From NCBI RefSeq assembly GCF_000153725.1, contig NZ_DS022276.1, positions 3,021,544 to 3,071,030 of the forward strand: a DNA stretch of 49,487 bases, in the 5' to 3' direction. The DNA is from Salipiger bermudensis HTCC2601 (GTDB lineage: Bacteria > Pseudomonadota > Alphaproteobacteria > Rhodobacterales > Rhodobacteraceae). This document shows positions 15,863-24,302 of the stretch, in pieces. The notes under the pieces were generated by a model, which saw nothing but the letters and a program-made list of their open reading frames with translations, was not told where the DNA came from and ran no database searches. Positions within the stretch are counted from its first letter, which is position 1; every line of letters starts with the position of its first letter. The translations under genes were made by a program, and so were the position numbers.

Positions 15863-15960
15863 CGTCTCCTCCCTGAGTTCGGATCCAGTACGGAGGGAGT
15901 ATAGCAGGGCGTCGGCCTCGCGCAAAATCGCATCTCGTCGCAGATGGGCTCCGGACATGA

Positions 15961-15994
15961 AAACGCCCGCATCCCGAGGAGGGGGATGCGGGCG
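15961..15994 (-). terminator. Rho-independent terminator of the TRAP transporter operon
   Basis: A 12-bp perfect stem (cgcccgcatccc, 15964-15975, with its complement at 15983-15994) is followed on the minus strand by a TTTT run. It lies 26 bases after the dctM stop and matches the direction of the operon. Confidence 0.8.
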
Positions 15995-16019
15995 TCGGCG
16001 GCCGGTCTCGGGGAGGAGA

Positions 16020-17291
16020 TCAGACCAGCGCGAGGGAGAGCGCGGGGATGAACGTGACCATCATCAGCGCGACCAGCAGGGCCAGCAGGAACGGCCAGCC
16101 GCGTTTGACGAACTCGGCAAACGGTGTCTCGGTCAGGTTGCAGACCAGCAGCATCACCGTGCCGACCGGCGGGGTCAGCGTGCCGAGCGCGAGGTTGAGG
16201 ATCATCACGATGCCGAAATGCACCGGGTCGATCCCGAGCTGCATCACCACCGGCTTCAGCAGCGGCACGAGGATGATGAGCAGCGCGTTGCCCTCGATGA
16301 ACATGCCCAGCATCAGCAGGATCACGTTGACGATGAGCAGGAACAGCCACGGGTTCTGGGTCAGCGACATGATCCACTCGGCCAGCGCCACGCCGGCCTG
16401 CTCGAGCGAGAAGATCCAGCCCAGCGCCGAGGACATCATGATCACCAGCAGCACCGCTGCGGTCTGCCGCGCGGTCTGGCTGAAGGCGTCGGTCAGGTCG
16501 CGGAGCTTCATCTCGCGATAGACGAAGAGACCGATCACGATGGTCACCACGGTGGCGATGGCGCCGGCCTCGGTCGGGGTGAAGATCGCCATCCGGATGC
16601 CGCCGATGATCACCAGGATCAGCAGGAAGGCGGGCCAGGCACTGGCCAGCGTGCTGGTCGTCTCCTTGGCGGTGGGCCAGCTGGTGCGCGAGGGCTTGTA
16701 GCCCTCTTTCTTGGCGACCCAGTAGGTCGCAGCGATCAGCAGCGCGGCACAGAGCAGGCCGGGCAGGATGCCGGCGACGAACATCGAGCCGATCGAGACA
16801 TCCGCCACCAGCCCGTAGATGATCAGCGCGATGCCCGGCGGCAGGATCGGGGTGATCAGCGCCGAGGCCGCGGTGATGGCGGCGGCGGTGCCGCGGTTGT
16901 AGCCGGCCTTGAGCATGTCCGGCACCAGCATCCGGCACATCATCGCGGCATCCGCGAGGTTCGAGGCCGAGAGCCCGCCCATCAGGGTCGAGAGCATGAT
17001 GTTGGTGTGGCCGAGCCCGCCGGTGAGCTTGCCGACCAGCAGGTCGGCGACCTTCAGCAGCCGCGAGGCGATGCCGGTGGTGCCCAGAAGCGTGCCCAGC
17101 AGGATGAAGAACGGGATCGCCAGCAGCGACGGGTTCTGCGTCGGCGCGATCAGCCGCTGCACCGCGATCTGGATCGGGATCTGCTGGAAGAACAGGAAAT
17201 AGCCGAGGATCGCCGCGAACATCGCGAGGTAGATCCGCATGTTCAGGGCAAACAGCAAGAACATGATGGGGATGATGATGAACCAGTCCAT
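16020..17291 (-). CDS. dctM: TRAP transporter large permease DctM
   Basis: The 423-residue, very hydrophobic product has about 12 membrane segments and the DctM signatures I-P-F-F-I-L-L-G-T, G-G-L-S-A-S-N-L-A-D-A-A, I-T-P-I-L-P-P-G, and L-G-T-L-T-P-P-V-G near the C-terminus. It forms the ion-coupled transport channel of a tripartite ATP-independent periplasmic transporter. Its start lies 10 bases after the dctQ stop, so the two membrane subunits are cotranscribed. The neighbouring sugar-acid genes suggest the substrate is a hexuronate or aldonate, which the sequence alone cannot prove. Confidence 0.95.
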   Translation of the reverse strand: MDWFIIIPIMFLLFALNMRIYLAMFAAILGYFLFFQQIPIQIAVQRLIAPTQNPSLLAIPFFILLGTLLGTTGIASRLLKVADLLVGKLTGGLGHTNIMLSTLMGGLSASNLADAAMMCRMLVPDMLKAGYNRGTAAAITAASALITPILPPGIALIIYGLVADVSIGSMFVAGILPGLLCAALLIAATYWVAKKEGYKPSRTSWPTAKETTSTLASAWPAFLLILVIIGGIRMAIFTPTEAGAIATVVTIVIGLFVYREMKLRDLTDAFSQTARQTAAVLLVIMMSSALGWIFSLEQAGVALAEWIMSLTQNPWLFLLIVNVILLMLGMFIEGNALLIILVPLLKPVVMQLGIDPVHFGIVMILNLALGTLTPPVGTVMLLVCNLTETPFAEFVKRGWPFLLALLVALMMVTFIPALSLALV

Positions 17292-17301
17292 GTCGCGCGC
17301 C

Positions 17302-17793
17302 TCAGCCCAGATCTTCGGAAGTGTCGTCGACGGGCGTGACGGGGCGATTCAGGATCAGCATCCCGACCTTCCACAGCATCACGAGCGCGATGCCGATGGC
17401 GCCCACGGTCACGGCGATGTCGATCCAGTACCACGACATGCGCAGGATCTGCGTCTTCTTCAGCGCGGCACTGTCGGCCAGCCGGTAGCCGAGCCATGCC
17501 ATGTAGCCAAGCAGGCCCACCGAGGCGAGCCCGACGACGATGCCGAGCCAGCGGTTGAGCGTCTCGGGCAGCATCATGGTAACGACGTCGATCTTGAGGT
17601 GATGGTCCTCGATCTCGCAGGCGATGGCGCCGAGGAACACGATCCAGATCAGCAGGAACGCGGACATCTCCTCGGTCCACTGGATCGGATTGCCAAGCAG
17701 GTAGCGGGCGATCACGGCGGCGGCGGTGATCGCGATCAGCGCGAAGACCAGCAGGCCGGCCAGCGCCGAGACGAGTTTGTAGGAAAGCTTCAC
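17302..17793 (-). CDS. dctQ: TRAP transporter small permease DctQ
   Basis: The 163-residue product has four membrane segments and the DctQ pattern: A-A-A-V-I-A-R-Y-L-L-G-N-P-I-Q-W-T-E-E (around 25-43), E-D-H-H-L-K-I-D-V-V (62-71), and a later R-M-S-W-Y-W. It forms a complex with DctM in the inner membrane. A strong hairpin lies in the 59-base gap between it and dctP. The last residues are hydrophilic and cytosolic. Confidence 0.93.
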   Translation of the reverse strand: MKLSYKLVSALAGLLVFALIAITAAAVIARYLLGNPIQWTEEMSAFLLIWIVFLGAIACEIEDHHLKIDVVTMMLPETLNRWLGIVVGLASVGLLGYMAWLGYRLADSAALKKTQILRMSWYWIDIAVTVGAIGIALVMLWKVGMLILNRPVTPVDDTSEDLG

Positions 17794-17815
17794 GAGGGAC
17801 CTTCGGAATAGGGGC

Positions 17816-17843
17816 GGCCCGCGCGACAGAAATCGCGCGGGCC
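17816..17843 (-). promoter_or_regulatory. Intercistronic hairpin between dctP and dctQ
   Basis: An 11-bp perfect stem (ggcccgcgcga, 17816-17826, with its complement at 17833-17843; 6-base loop) lies between the dctP stop and the dctQ start. There is no T run on either side, so it is more likely a transcript-stabilising or attenuating structure than a terminator. It could raise the ratio of binding protein to permease. Confidence 0.55.
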
Positions 17844-17852
17844 GGGATTGGA

Positions 17853-18827
17853 TTACTGGCCGAGTTGCTCCTGGATCTCTTCATAGAGACCCTCGGACCA
17901 CTCGGGGAACTGGTCGTAGACCGCCATGGCCTTTTCCTTGAACGGTGCCGTGTCGGGGTAGGTCACGGTCACGCCGGCGGCTTCCATGTCGGCGAGGATC
18001 TGCTCGTCGGCTTCCGCGGCGAGTTCCTGGCTGTAGAGGCCTGCCTCGTAGCCGGTCTCGTGCAGCATCTCGACGACTTCCGGGTCGAGCGTGTCGAAAT
18101 AGGCCTGACCGCCGAGCCACAGCGACGTGTTCTGCAGGTAGGAGATCATCGACAGCTCCTTGGCCTGCTCGTGCAGCTTCTGGCCGAACAGCACCGGGAG
18201 CGGGTTCTCGACACCGTCGATCACGCCCTGGGTCAGCGCCGGGTAGACATCGCCGAGCGGCATCGGGGTCGGCGTGCCGCCCATCGCCTCGATGGCGCGG
18301 ATCTGCATGATGTTGTTGGGCGTGCGGATCTTCATGCCCTCGAGGTCCGCCGGCGTCTCGACCTTCTTGGTCGAGAGCAGCTGGCGCGTGCCATAGAGGT
18401 AGTTCTTGATCACGATGTGGATGCCCTGCTCCTGCAGTGCGGCCTCTTTTTCCTTGAACCAGTCGGATTCGTAGATGTCGAACAGGCTCTGCGCGTCCTC
18501 GGTGAGGTACGGTCCGAAGAGGATGCCGAGATCGGGGTCATAGTCGGTCAGGAAGCCCACGTCGGCGATGGTGATGACGTTGACGCCGAGCATGCCCTGT
18601 TCGATCACGTCCTTCTTGGCGCCGAGCTGCGAGGAGGGGTAGAGCTCGAGCACCACTTCGCCGTCGGAAGCCTCGGCCACGAGCTCTTTCCAGCGGTTCA
18701 TCACGAGGTCCGCGGGCTCGCCCGGGTTGTTCTCGTAGGCGATGCGCACGGTGGTTTCCGCCAGCGCCGGCATTGCCAGCATCATCGCGGTGGTGGCGCC
18801 AAGCAGGGCCTTGGTGAGAGTTTTCAT
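17853..18827 (-). CDS. dctP: TRAP transporter periplasmic solute-binding protein DctP
   Basis: The ATG at 18827 follows acggaggagaccc, an ideal ribosome binding site, and gives 324 residues with a signal peptide cleaved after A-L-A (about residue 23). The mature part has the DctP family pattern: L-Y-P-S-S-Q-L-G-A-K-K-D-V-I-E-Q, M-K-I-R-T-P-N-N, L-G-D-V-Y-P-A-L-T-Q-G-V-I-D-G-V-E-N-P. The conserved arginine of M-K-I-R-T-P usually binds the carboxylate of the ligand, consistent with an organic or sugar acid substrate. It follows the GntR regulator by 14 bases. Confidence 0.95.
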   Translation of the reverse strand: MKTLTKALLGATTAMMLAMPALAETTVRIAYENNPGEPADLVMNRWKELVAEASDGEVVLELYPSSQLGAKKDVIEQGMLGVNVITIADVGFLTDYDPDLGILFGPYLTEDAQSLFDIYESDWFKEKEAALQEQGIHIVIKNYLYGTRQLLSTKKVETPADLEGMKIRTPNNIMQIRAIEAMGGTPTPMPLGDVYPALTQGVIDGVENPLPVLFGQKLHEQAKELSMISYLQNTSLWLGGQAYFDTLDPEVVEMLHETGYEAGLYSQELAAEADEQILADMEAAGVTVTYPDTAPFKEKAMAVYDQFPEWSEGLYEEIQEQLGQ

Positions 18828-18841
18828 GGGTCTCCTCCGTA

Positions 18842-19582
18842 TCACGGTTGTTGGGTCGGATGGGGGGTGCGCTGAACCGGCCAGATGGTGATCGGTTCGG
18901 AACGCTGCTCGCGGGAGGTCAGCCAACTGGCCAGAACCTCGCCGGAATGCTGGAAATGGTCGGAAAGTGCTGCGCTGAGTGCCGCGGTGTCATGGGCTTC
19001 GAGCGCCGCGATGATGCGGTCGTGCTGAGCCTTGGCGGTCGCGGTGTTGAGCTCCTGCGACTTGCCGACCTCGAGGTAGTATTTCAGCGGCACCGAGAGC
19101 ACGTCGTACATGCGGCTCAGCACCGTGTTGCCGGCGGCCTTTACCAGTCCGTAATGGAAATCGTAATCCGCCTGCGCGGCTTCGGCGGCGGTCAGCGCGC
19201 CGACCATCCGGTCGTTGGCGGCGCGGATCGCGGCGAGCTGGTCTGGCGTGACATGGCAGATCATCAGCGGCGCCGCGCCGGTCTCGTTGATGCGGCGGAA
19301 GTTCAGCACGTCGGTGAAGCTGCGCGCCGAGGTGTCAAAATAATCGGTCAGTTCCTGGAACATGATGCCGAAATCCGGCGTCCGCACCTTGGCGCCGCGC
19401 TTGGTCTTTTCGATCAGGGAAAGGGCTTCGAGGTGGATCATGGTCTCGCGGATGGTGTTGCGCGACACGTCGAACCGCTCCGCGAGCTCGCGCTCGTTGG
19501 GCATGAGATCGCCGGGCCGATAGCCTTCGGCAATCTCGCGGCGCAGAACGTCGCGTATCTCCTCCACTGTCGATTTGGCCAC
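18842..19582 (-). CDS. GntR/FadR-type (FCD domain) regulator of the TRAP operon
   Basis: I place the start at the GTG at 19582, preceded by gggaggagcag, giving 246 residues; a longer ATG at 19627 lacks such a site. The N-terminal winged helix (about 5-66) has P-N-E-R-E-L-A-E-R-F-D-V-S-R-N-T-I-R-E-T and the C-terminal FCD helical domain (about 85-230) has a D-x-x-F-H-x-G-L-V-like stretch and late histidines that bind metal or ligand. It is the first gene of the run leading to dctPQM, so it is probably autoregulated. A 14-bp palindrome upstream (19658-19671) is a likely operator. Confidence 0.9.
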   Translation of the reverse strand: MAKSTVEEIRDVLRREIAEGYRPGDLMPNERELAERFDVSRNTIRETMIHLEALSLIEKTKRGAKVRTPDFGIMFQELTDYFDTSARSFTDVLNFRRINETGAAPLMICHVTPDQLAAIRAANDRMVGALTAAEAAQADYDFHYGLVKAAGNTVLSRMYDVLSVPLKYYLEVGKSQELNTATAKAQHDRIIAALEAHDTAALSAALSDHFQHSGEVLASWLTSREQRSEPITIWPVQRTPHPTQQP

Positions 19583-19657
19583 CTGCTCCTCCCACAGATC
19601 GTGACTTTGGTTGGACCATAGGGCCACAGAAAAAGCGTCGTCAAGCGGTCATAATCT

Positions 19658-19671
19658 TGTTTGCGCAAACA
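19658..19671. promoter_or_regulatory. 14-bp perfect palindrome, candidate GntR operator
   Basis: The sequence tgtttgcgcaaaca is a perfect palindrome in the 100-base gap between the two GntR-type genes, 75 bases upstream of the TRAP regulator start and downstream of the other regulator. Length and symmetry fit a dimeric winged-helix repressor site. Confidence 0.55.
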
Positions 19672-19682
19672 TCACGGGGAGG

Positions 19683-20570
19683 TCAGGACCAGTTGACCGA
19701 GGCAAGCAGGGTCTCTCGTGCGGTCTGCAGATGCTGGTCGAACGCCTCGCGCGCCTCGTCGCTGCGGCCCTGCAAAACCGCTTGAATGACAGCGAGATGC
19801 TCGCGGATCGCCTCGCGGTTCCGCACCGTCTCGTCGCGCTTGTTCCACTGGTAATGGTAGTGGACGATGATCGAGATCCGGTGCGCGAACTCATCGTAGA
19901 AGCGGTTGCGCGCGGCGGCGCAGACCAGCCGGTGAAACCGCGCGTCGAGCGCGGGAAACTCGGTCATCGCCGAATCGTCGCGGGCGAGAAGATTGATGTG
20001 CAGCCGCTCCATCTCGATCATGCGGGGCAGGGCGGGATGGTCGGGGTCGGCACAGAGCCGGCGCATCGCCTCGCGCTCGATCAGCTCGCGCATGTCGCAC
20101 ATCTCGAGCGCGTAGTCGCGGGTGAACCGCGAAACGTCCAGTGTTTGTTGGGGTTCTCTCGACAGCCCGCTGACGCGGAAGTTCTGCAGCAGGTCGCGCA
20201 CCAGCGCCACCGAGATGCCAAGCTGTCGCGCCAGCTCGCTTTCGTGGATCTGCGCATTGGGCGGCAGATCGGTGCGCAGGATCCATTCGTGGAACTGATG
20301 CTCGGCGCGCTCGGCCGGCAGCGCCACGTCTTCGGGCGGGAAACGGTCGGCCACGGTGGGTGCCCTCAGAAGCACCTTGCGGCGCCCCTCCCATTCGAGA
20401 ATCCCGAGGCCTGCCAGATGCGACAGCACGTTGCGCGCGGTGGTGCGCGAGATCGCGAGCTGCTCGCAGAGCTCGGCCTCGGTGCCAAGCTCGCTGCCCG
20501 GCTCAAGCCCGGAAAACAGGTCCATCGCCTGGTTGGTGGCGGCCTTGAAGGTCTGGTTTTGTCGCGACAT
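19683..20570 (-). CDS. GntR-type regulator with two winged-helix domains and FCD domain
   Basis: From the ATG at 20570 the product has 295 residues; a TTG 33 bases upstream is also open. Residues about 10-75 form one winged helix (T-E-A-E-L-C-E-Q-L-A-I-S-R-T-T-A-R-N-V-L-S-H-L). Residues about 92-145 form a second (H-E-S-E-L-A-R-Q-L-G-I-S-V-A-L-V-R-D-L-L). An FCD effector domain follows, with D-A-R-F-H-R-L-V and later R-E-H-L and D-Q-H-L histidines. It is divergent from the dehydrogenase operon it probably controls. The effector is likely a sugar acid, by context only. Confidence 0.85.
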   Translation of the reverse strand: MSRQNQTFKAATNQAMDLFSGLEPGSELGTEAELCEQLAISRTTARNVLSHLAGLGILEWEGRRKVLLRAPTVADRFPPEDVALPAERAEHQFHEWILRTDLPPNAQIHESELARQLGISVALVRDLLQNFRVSGLSREPQQTLDVSRFTRDYALEMCDMRELIEREAMRRLCADPDHPALPRMIEMERLHINLLARDDSAMTEFPALDARFHRLVCAAARNRFYDEFAHRISIIVHYHYQWNKRDETVRNREAIREHLAVIQAVLQGRSDEAREAFDQHLQTARETLLASVNWS

Positions 20571-20618
20571 CTTGCGCGCCTTCCCGGATGATCCGTATTT
20601 CAACTTGAGCTGAATGTA

Positions 20619-20632
20619 TTTTATTTATAAAA
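20619..20632. promoter_or_regulatory. AT-rich palindrome in divergent promoter region
   Basis: The 14-base sequence ttttattt plus ataaaa forms an inverted repeat with a 2-base centre, between the dual-domain GntR gene and the uronate operon. The surrounding stretch is the most AT-rich in this area, as expected for a promoter with an operator. Which regulator binds is unknown. Confidence 0.4.
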
Positions 20633-20696
20633 AACCGTAAAGGGGCGCGCGACTCCCTGATCGCTTCCGCGCGCCTTCAGCCGACGGAGGATTCCC

Positions 20697-21701
20697 ATGA
20701 CCGCGACCGAAATGAAGGCTCTGCTCTGCGACGAGCCGGGCAAACTGACCTGCGTGACCCGCCCGCGTCCCGAGGACAAGCCGGGCCATCTGCGCATCCG
20801 CATCGAGGCCATCGGCATCTGCGGCACCGATTACCACATCTACGGCGGCAACCAGCCCTTCCTGCAATACCCGCGCGTCATGGGTCACGAGCTCTCGGCC
20901 CGCGCCATGGCCGACAGCGCCGATGGCCGCATCAAGGAAGGCGACCTCGTGGTCGTGAACCCCTATCTCACCTGCGGCAAGTGCCGCGCCTGCACCATCG
21001 GCAAGCCCAATTGCTGCGAGAACATCGCGGTGCTCGGCGTGCACACCGATGGCGGCATGTGCGAGGAGATCGTGGTGCCCGAAGGCAACCTCTACCCGGC
21101 CGGCGACCTGAGCCCGCAGGCGGCGGCCATGGTCGAGTTCCTCGCCATCGGCGCGCACGGCGTGCGCCGCTCGGGGCTGGGTGAGGGCGTGACCGCGCTG
21201 ATCGTCGGGGCTGGCCCGATCGGCGTGGGGGCAGGGCTCTTCGCCCACATCGCCGGCGCCGAGGTCACCCTGCGCGACACCTCGCCGGACCGGCTGGCGC
21301 TGGCCAAGGAGATCATCCCGGCCGCCAAGACCGAGCTGGTCTCGGAGATGGCCGACGCGCTCTATGACAACGTCTTCGACGCCACCGGCAATATCGGCGC
21401 GATGAATGCCGGGCTGACCTATCTCGCCCATGGCGGCAACTACGTGCTGCTCTCGGTGGTGAAGGGCGACCTGAGCTTTGCCGACCCGGAATTCCACAAG
21501 CGCGAGACCACGCTCTTCGCCAGCCGCAACGCGCTAAAGGTCGATTTCGAGCATGTCATGGACTGCATGGCCAAGGGGCTGGTCCCGGTTGACAAGATCG
21601 GCACCCACCGCACCACCATCGAGGGCGCGGTCGAGGACCTGCCGAAATGGGCCGAGGACCGGGGCAGCGTGGTCAAGGCGCTGATCGAGGTGACTGCATG
21701 A
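20697..21701 (+). CDS. Zinc-dependent MDR dehydrogenase, L-galactonate/L-gulonate 5-dehydrogenase-like
   Basis: The 334-residue medium-chain dehydrogenase has the catalytic zinc motif I-C-G-T-D-Y-H (about residue 41), G-H-E-L, the structural zinc tetrad C-G-K-C-R-A-C-T-I-G-K-P-N-C-C, and the cofactor fold G-A-G-P-I-G-V-G. An aggattccc site precedes the ATG. It starts a three-gene operon with a mannitol-dehydrogenase-family gene and altronate dehydratase. By that context oxidation of L-galactonate (to tagaturonate) or L-gulonate (to fructuronate) at C5, as by YjjN/LgoD, is the best guess. Substrate assignment from sequence alone is not secure. Confidence 0.85.
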   Translation: MTATEMKALLCDEPGKLTCVTRPRPEDKPGHLRIRIEAIGICGTDYHIYGGNQPFLQYPRVMGHELSARAMADSADGRIKEGDLVVVNPYLTCGKCRACTIGKPNCCENIAVLGVHTDGGMCEEIVVPEGNLYPAGDLSPQAAAMVEFLAIGAHGVRRSGLGEGVTALIVGAGPIGVGAGLFAHIAGAEVTLRDTSPDRLALAKEIIPAAKTELVSEMADALYDNVFDATGNIGAMNAGLTYLAHGGNYVLLSVVKGDLSFADPEFHKRETTLFASRNALKVDFEHVMDCMAKGLVPVDKIGTHRTTIEGAVEDLPKWAEDRGSVVKALIEVTA

Positions 21702-22804
21702 GCGACGTGAAAACCCCCATCGTGCAGTTCGGCACGTCGCGCTTCCTGCAGGCGCACGCCGATCTGTTTTTCTCCGAAGGCACGCCCGCGCGCGCCATCA
21801 CCGTGGTGCAGAGCTCGGGCGATCCCGCCCGCGCCGCGCGGCTCGGAGCGCTGGCCGCCGAGGGCGGTTTCCCGGTGCGTGTGCGCGGCCAGCAGGACGG
21901 CAAGGTCGTCGACGAAGAGCGCCGCGTGACCTCGGTCAGGCGCACGCTCTCGACAGCCTCCGACTGGGCCGAGCTGTCGCGCGTTGTCACCGAGGAGGCC
22001 GAGGCCATCCTGTCGAACACCGGCGACTCGGGCTATGAGCCCAAGCCCGCCGATGATCAGGCGCGGCCGGACCAGGCGATGTCCTACCCGGCCAAGCTGT
22101 TCCACCTGCTGGCGGCGCGCCACGCGGGCGGGGGCAAGCCGCTCACGGTCTTCCCGATGGAGCTGATCCCCAACAACGGCAAGGTCCTGAAGGCGCGCGT
22201 GCTCGAGATCGCCGCCGGCCAGAAAGCCGACCCGCTGCTGATCGAATGGCTGAACGCCTGTCTGTGGGTGAACAGCCTCGTGGACCGCATCGTCTCCGAA
22301 CCCATCGATCCGGTGGGCGCGGTGGCCGAGCCGTATGCGCTCTGGGCCATCGAGGCGCAGGACGGGCTCGAGCTGCCAGTGGTACACCCCTCGGTGCAGC
22401 TGGTCGAGGATCTCGAGGAGATCGAGCGGCTGAAGCTGCATATCCTCAACCTCGGCCACACCGCGATGGCCGCGTTCTGGATGGCCGGGGAGGCCGATCC
22501 CGACGCCATCGTGCGCGATCTGCTTGCGGGCGAGGTCGGCGAGCAGGTGAAAGACGTGATGAAGACGGAAGTGCTGCCGGGCTTTGCCCTGCGCGGACTG
22601 GGCGACAAGGCCGAGGGCTATCTGGCGGTGACGCTGGAGCGCTTCGCCAACCCGTTCCTCGACCATCGCATCGCCGACATCGCGCAGAACCACGGCCAGA
22701 AACTCGAGCGCCGCATCGGCGCGTTCCTCGCATGGGTGCGCGAGGTGCAGCCTGACTATGCCGCGCCCACGCTCGATGCGCTTTGTGCGCGCGAGGAGGC
22801 CTGA
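21698..22804 (+). CDS. Mannitol-dehydrogenase-family oxidoreductase, tagaturonate reductase-like
   Basis: The ATG at 21698 overlaps the previous stop by four bases and gives 368 residues. The N-terminus has V-Q-F-G-T-S-R-F-L-Q-A-H, the start of the Rossmann domain in this long-chain family. The family active-site motif K-x(4)-N-x-x-H is Lys246-L-H-I-L-Asn251-L-G-His254. It is shorter than E. coli UxaB (483 residues). In this operon the expected reaction is NADH-dependent reduction of tagaturonate to altronate, feeding the next enzyme. Other polyol or uronate substrates are possible. Confidence 0.83.
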   Translation: MSDVKTPIVQFGTSRFLQAHADLFFSEGTPARAITVVQSSGDPARAARLGALAAEGGFPVRVRGQQDGKVVDEERRVTSVRRTLSTASDWAELSRVVTEEAEAILSNTGDSGYEPKPADDQARPDQAMSYPAKLFHLLAARHAGGGKPLTVFPMELIPNNGKVLKARVLEIAAGQKADPLLIEWLNACLWVNSLVDRIVSEPIDPVGAVAEPYALWAIEAQDGLELPVVHPSVQLVEDLEEIERLKLHILNLGHTAMAAFWMAGEADPDAIVRDLLAGEVGEQVKDVMKTEVLPGFALRGLGDKAEGYLAVTLERFANPFLDHRIADIAQNHGQKLERRIGAFLAWVREVQPDYAAPTLDALCAREEA

Positions 22805-22805
22805 C

Positions 22806-24302
22806 ATGGCGGCTCCCACGATCATGGTGCTCGACCCCACGGATACCGTGGCCGTCGTGCTTTCCGACATGGAGGCCGGTGAGACCCGCGATGGCCTCAC
22901 CGCGCAGGAGCCGATCCCGCGCGGCCACAAGATCGCCCGCAAGGCGATGGCCGCCGGTGAGCCGGTTCTGAAATACGGGCAGGTGATGGCGGTGGCGAGC
23001 CGCGACATCGCCGTGGGCGACCATGTGCACGTGCAGAACTGCGCGCTGCCCGAGGGAAGTCACGGCGTCAGCGCCGTGCAGGCGCGGCTGCCGGAAGCAC
23101 CGGCGCGCACCACCTTCCAGGGCTTCGCCCGCCCCGACGGGCGGGTGGGCACGCGCAACTATATCGGGGTGATCGCCTCGGTGAACTGCTCGACCACGGT
23201 CTGCGACGCCATCGCCGCCGAGGCCAACCGCACGTTGCTGCCGAAATTCCCCAACGTCGATGGCTTCGCGCCCATCGTGCACGATCAGGGCTGCGGCATG
23301 GCCAACCAGGGCGAGGGGTTCGACGCGCTTGTCCGCACCCTCAAGGGGTATCGCGACCATCCGAATTTCGGCGGCGTGCTGATCATCGGCCTTGGCTGCG
23401 AGGTCAACCAGCTGACGCTCTACAAGCCGACCGAGTGGACCAAGGAGCGCTTCAAGACCTTCAACATCCAGGAGGTCGGTGGGTCGCGCTCGGCGGTGAA
23501 GCGGGCGCTGGAACTGCTCGAGCCGATTGCCGCGATGGCCAACGAGGATACGCGCAGCGAGCAGCCGGTTTCGGCCCTGACGCTCGGGATGCAATGCGGG
23601 GGCTCTGACGGGTTCTCGGGGATCACCGCCAACCCGGCGCTCGGCGTGGCCTCGGACATGCTCGTCGCCGCGGGGGGCACCTCGATCCTGTCGGAGACGC
23701 CGGAGATCTACGGTGCCGAGCATCTGCTGATCGCACGTGCCGAGGACGAGACCGGCCGGAAGATCGAGGGCATGATCGCGTGGTGGCGCGACTACGCCAC
23801 CAAGAACGGCGCCTCGCTCGACAACAACCCCAGCCCCGGCAACAAGAAGGGCGGTCTGACGACCATTCTCGAGAAATCGCTGGGCGCCGTGGCCAAGGGC
23901 GGTCTCGCGCCTTTGGCCGGGGCTTATGCCTATTCCGAGAAAATCGACCGGCACGGCTTTGTCTACATGGACAGCCCCGGCTACGATCCGGTGGCGGCGA
24001 CCGGGCAGGTGGCCTCGGGGGCGAACCTCATCGCCTTCACCACAGGGCGCGGCTCGTGCTTCGGCGCCAAGCCCGCGCCGTCGATCAAGCTGGCTTCGAA
24101 CTCGGATCTGGCGCGCTCGATGCCCGAGGATATCGACATCGATTGCGGCGGCGTGGTCGAGCTGGGCGTGTCGCTGACCGAGATGGGCCAGCGGATCTAC
24201 GACCTGCTGCTCGACACCGCCTCGGGCAAGAAGACCATGTCGGAAGAGTTCGGCTACGGCGACAACGAGTTCGTGCCGTGGAAGATCGGCGCGGTGCTTT
24301 AG
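22806..24302 (+). CDS. uxaA: Altronate dehydratase
   Basis: The ATG at 22806, two bases after the previous stop, gives 498 residues, close to E. coli UxaA (495). The N-terminal SAF-like domain covers about residues 1-85; the catalytic part has G-F-A-R-P-D-G-R-V-G-T-R-N-Y, S-V-N-C-S, D-Q-G-C-G-M, G-L-G-C-E-V-N-Q, Q-C-G-G-S-D-G-F-S-G, and T-T-G-R-G-S-C-F-G near the end. The enzyme turns altronate into 2-keto-3-deoxygluconate. Galactarate dehydratase (GarD) is a related alternative, but the neighbouring reductase favours altronate. No KDG kinase or aldolase is in the window. Confidence 0.88.
   Translation: MAAPTIMVLDPTDTVAVVLSDMEAGETRDGLTAQEPIPRGHKIARKAMAAGEPVLKYGQVMAVASRDIAVGDHVHVQNCALPEGSHGVSAVQARLPEAPARTTFQGFARPDGRVGTRNYIGVIASVNCSTTVCDAIAAEANRTLLPKFPNVDGFAPIVHDQGCGMANQGEGFDALVRTLKGYRDHPNFGGVLIIGLGCEVNQLTLYKPTEWTKERFKTFNIQEVGGSRSAVKRALELLEPIAAMANEDTRSEQPVSALTLGMQCGGSDGFSGITANPALGVASDMLVAAGGTSILSETPEIYGAEHLLIARAEDETGRKIEGMIAWWRDYATKNGASLDNNPSPGNKKGGLTTILEKSLGAVAKGGLAPLAGAYAYSEKIDRHGFVYMDSPGYDPVAATGQVASGANLIAFTTGRGSCFGAKPAPSIKLASNSDLARSMPEDIDIDCGGVVELGVSLTEMGQRIYDLLLDTASGKKTMSEEFGYGDNEFVPWKIGAVL

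Noticed and set aside
15819-17339. Plus-strand 506-codon open frame opposite dctM
   Set aside because: It encodes a His/Arg/Gln/Glu-rich product, typical antisense of a hydrophobic transporter gene.
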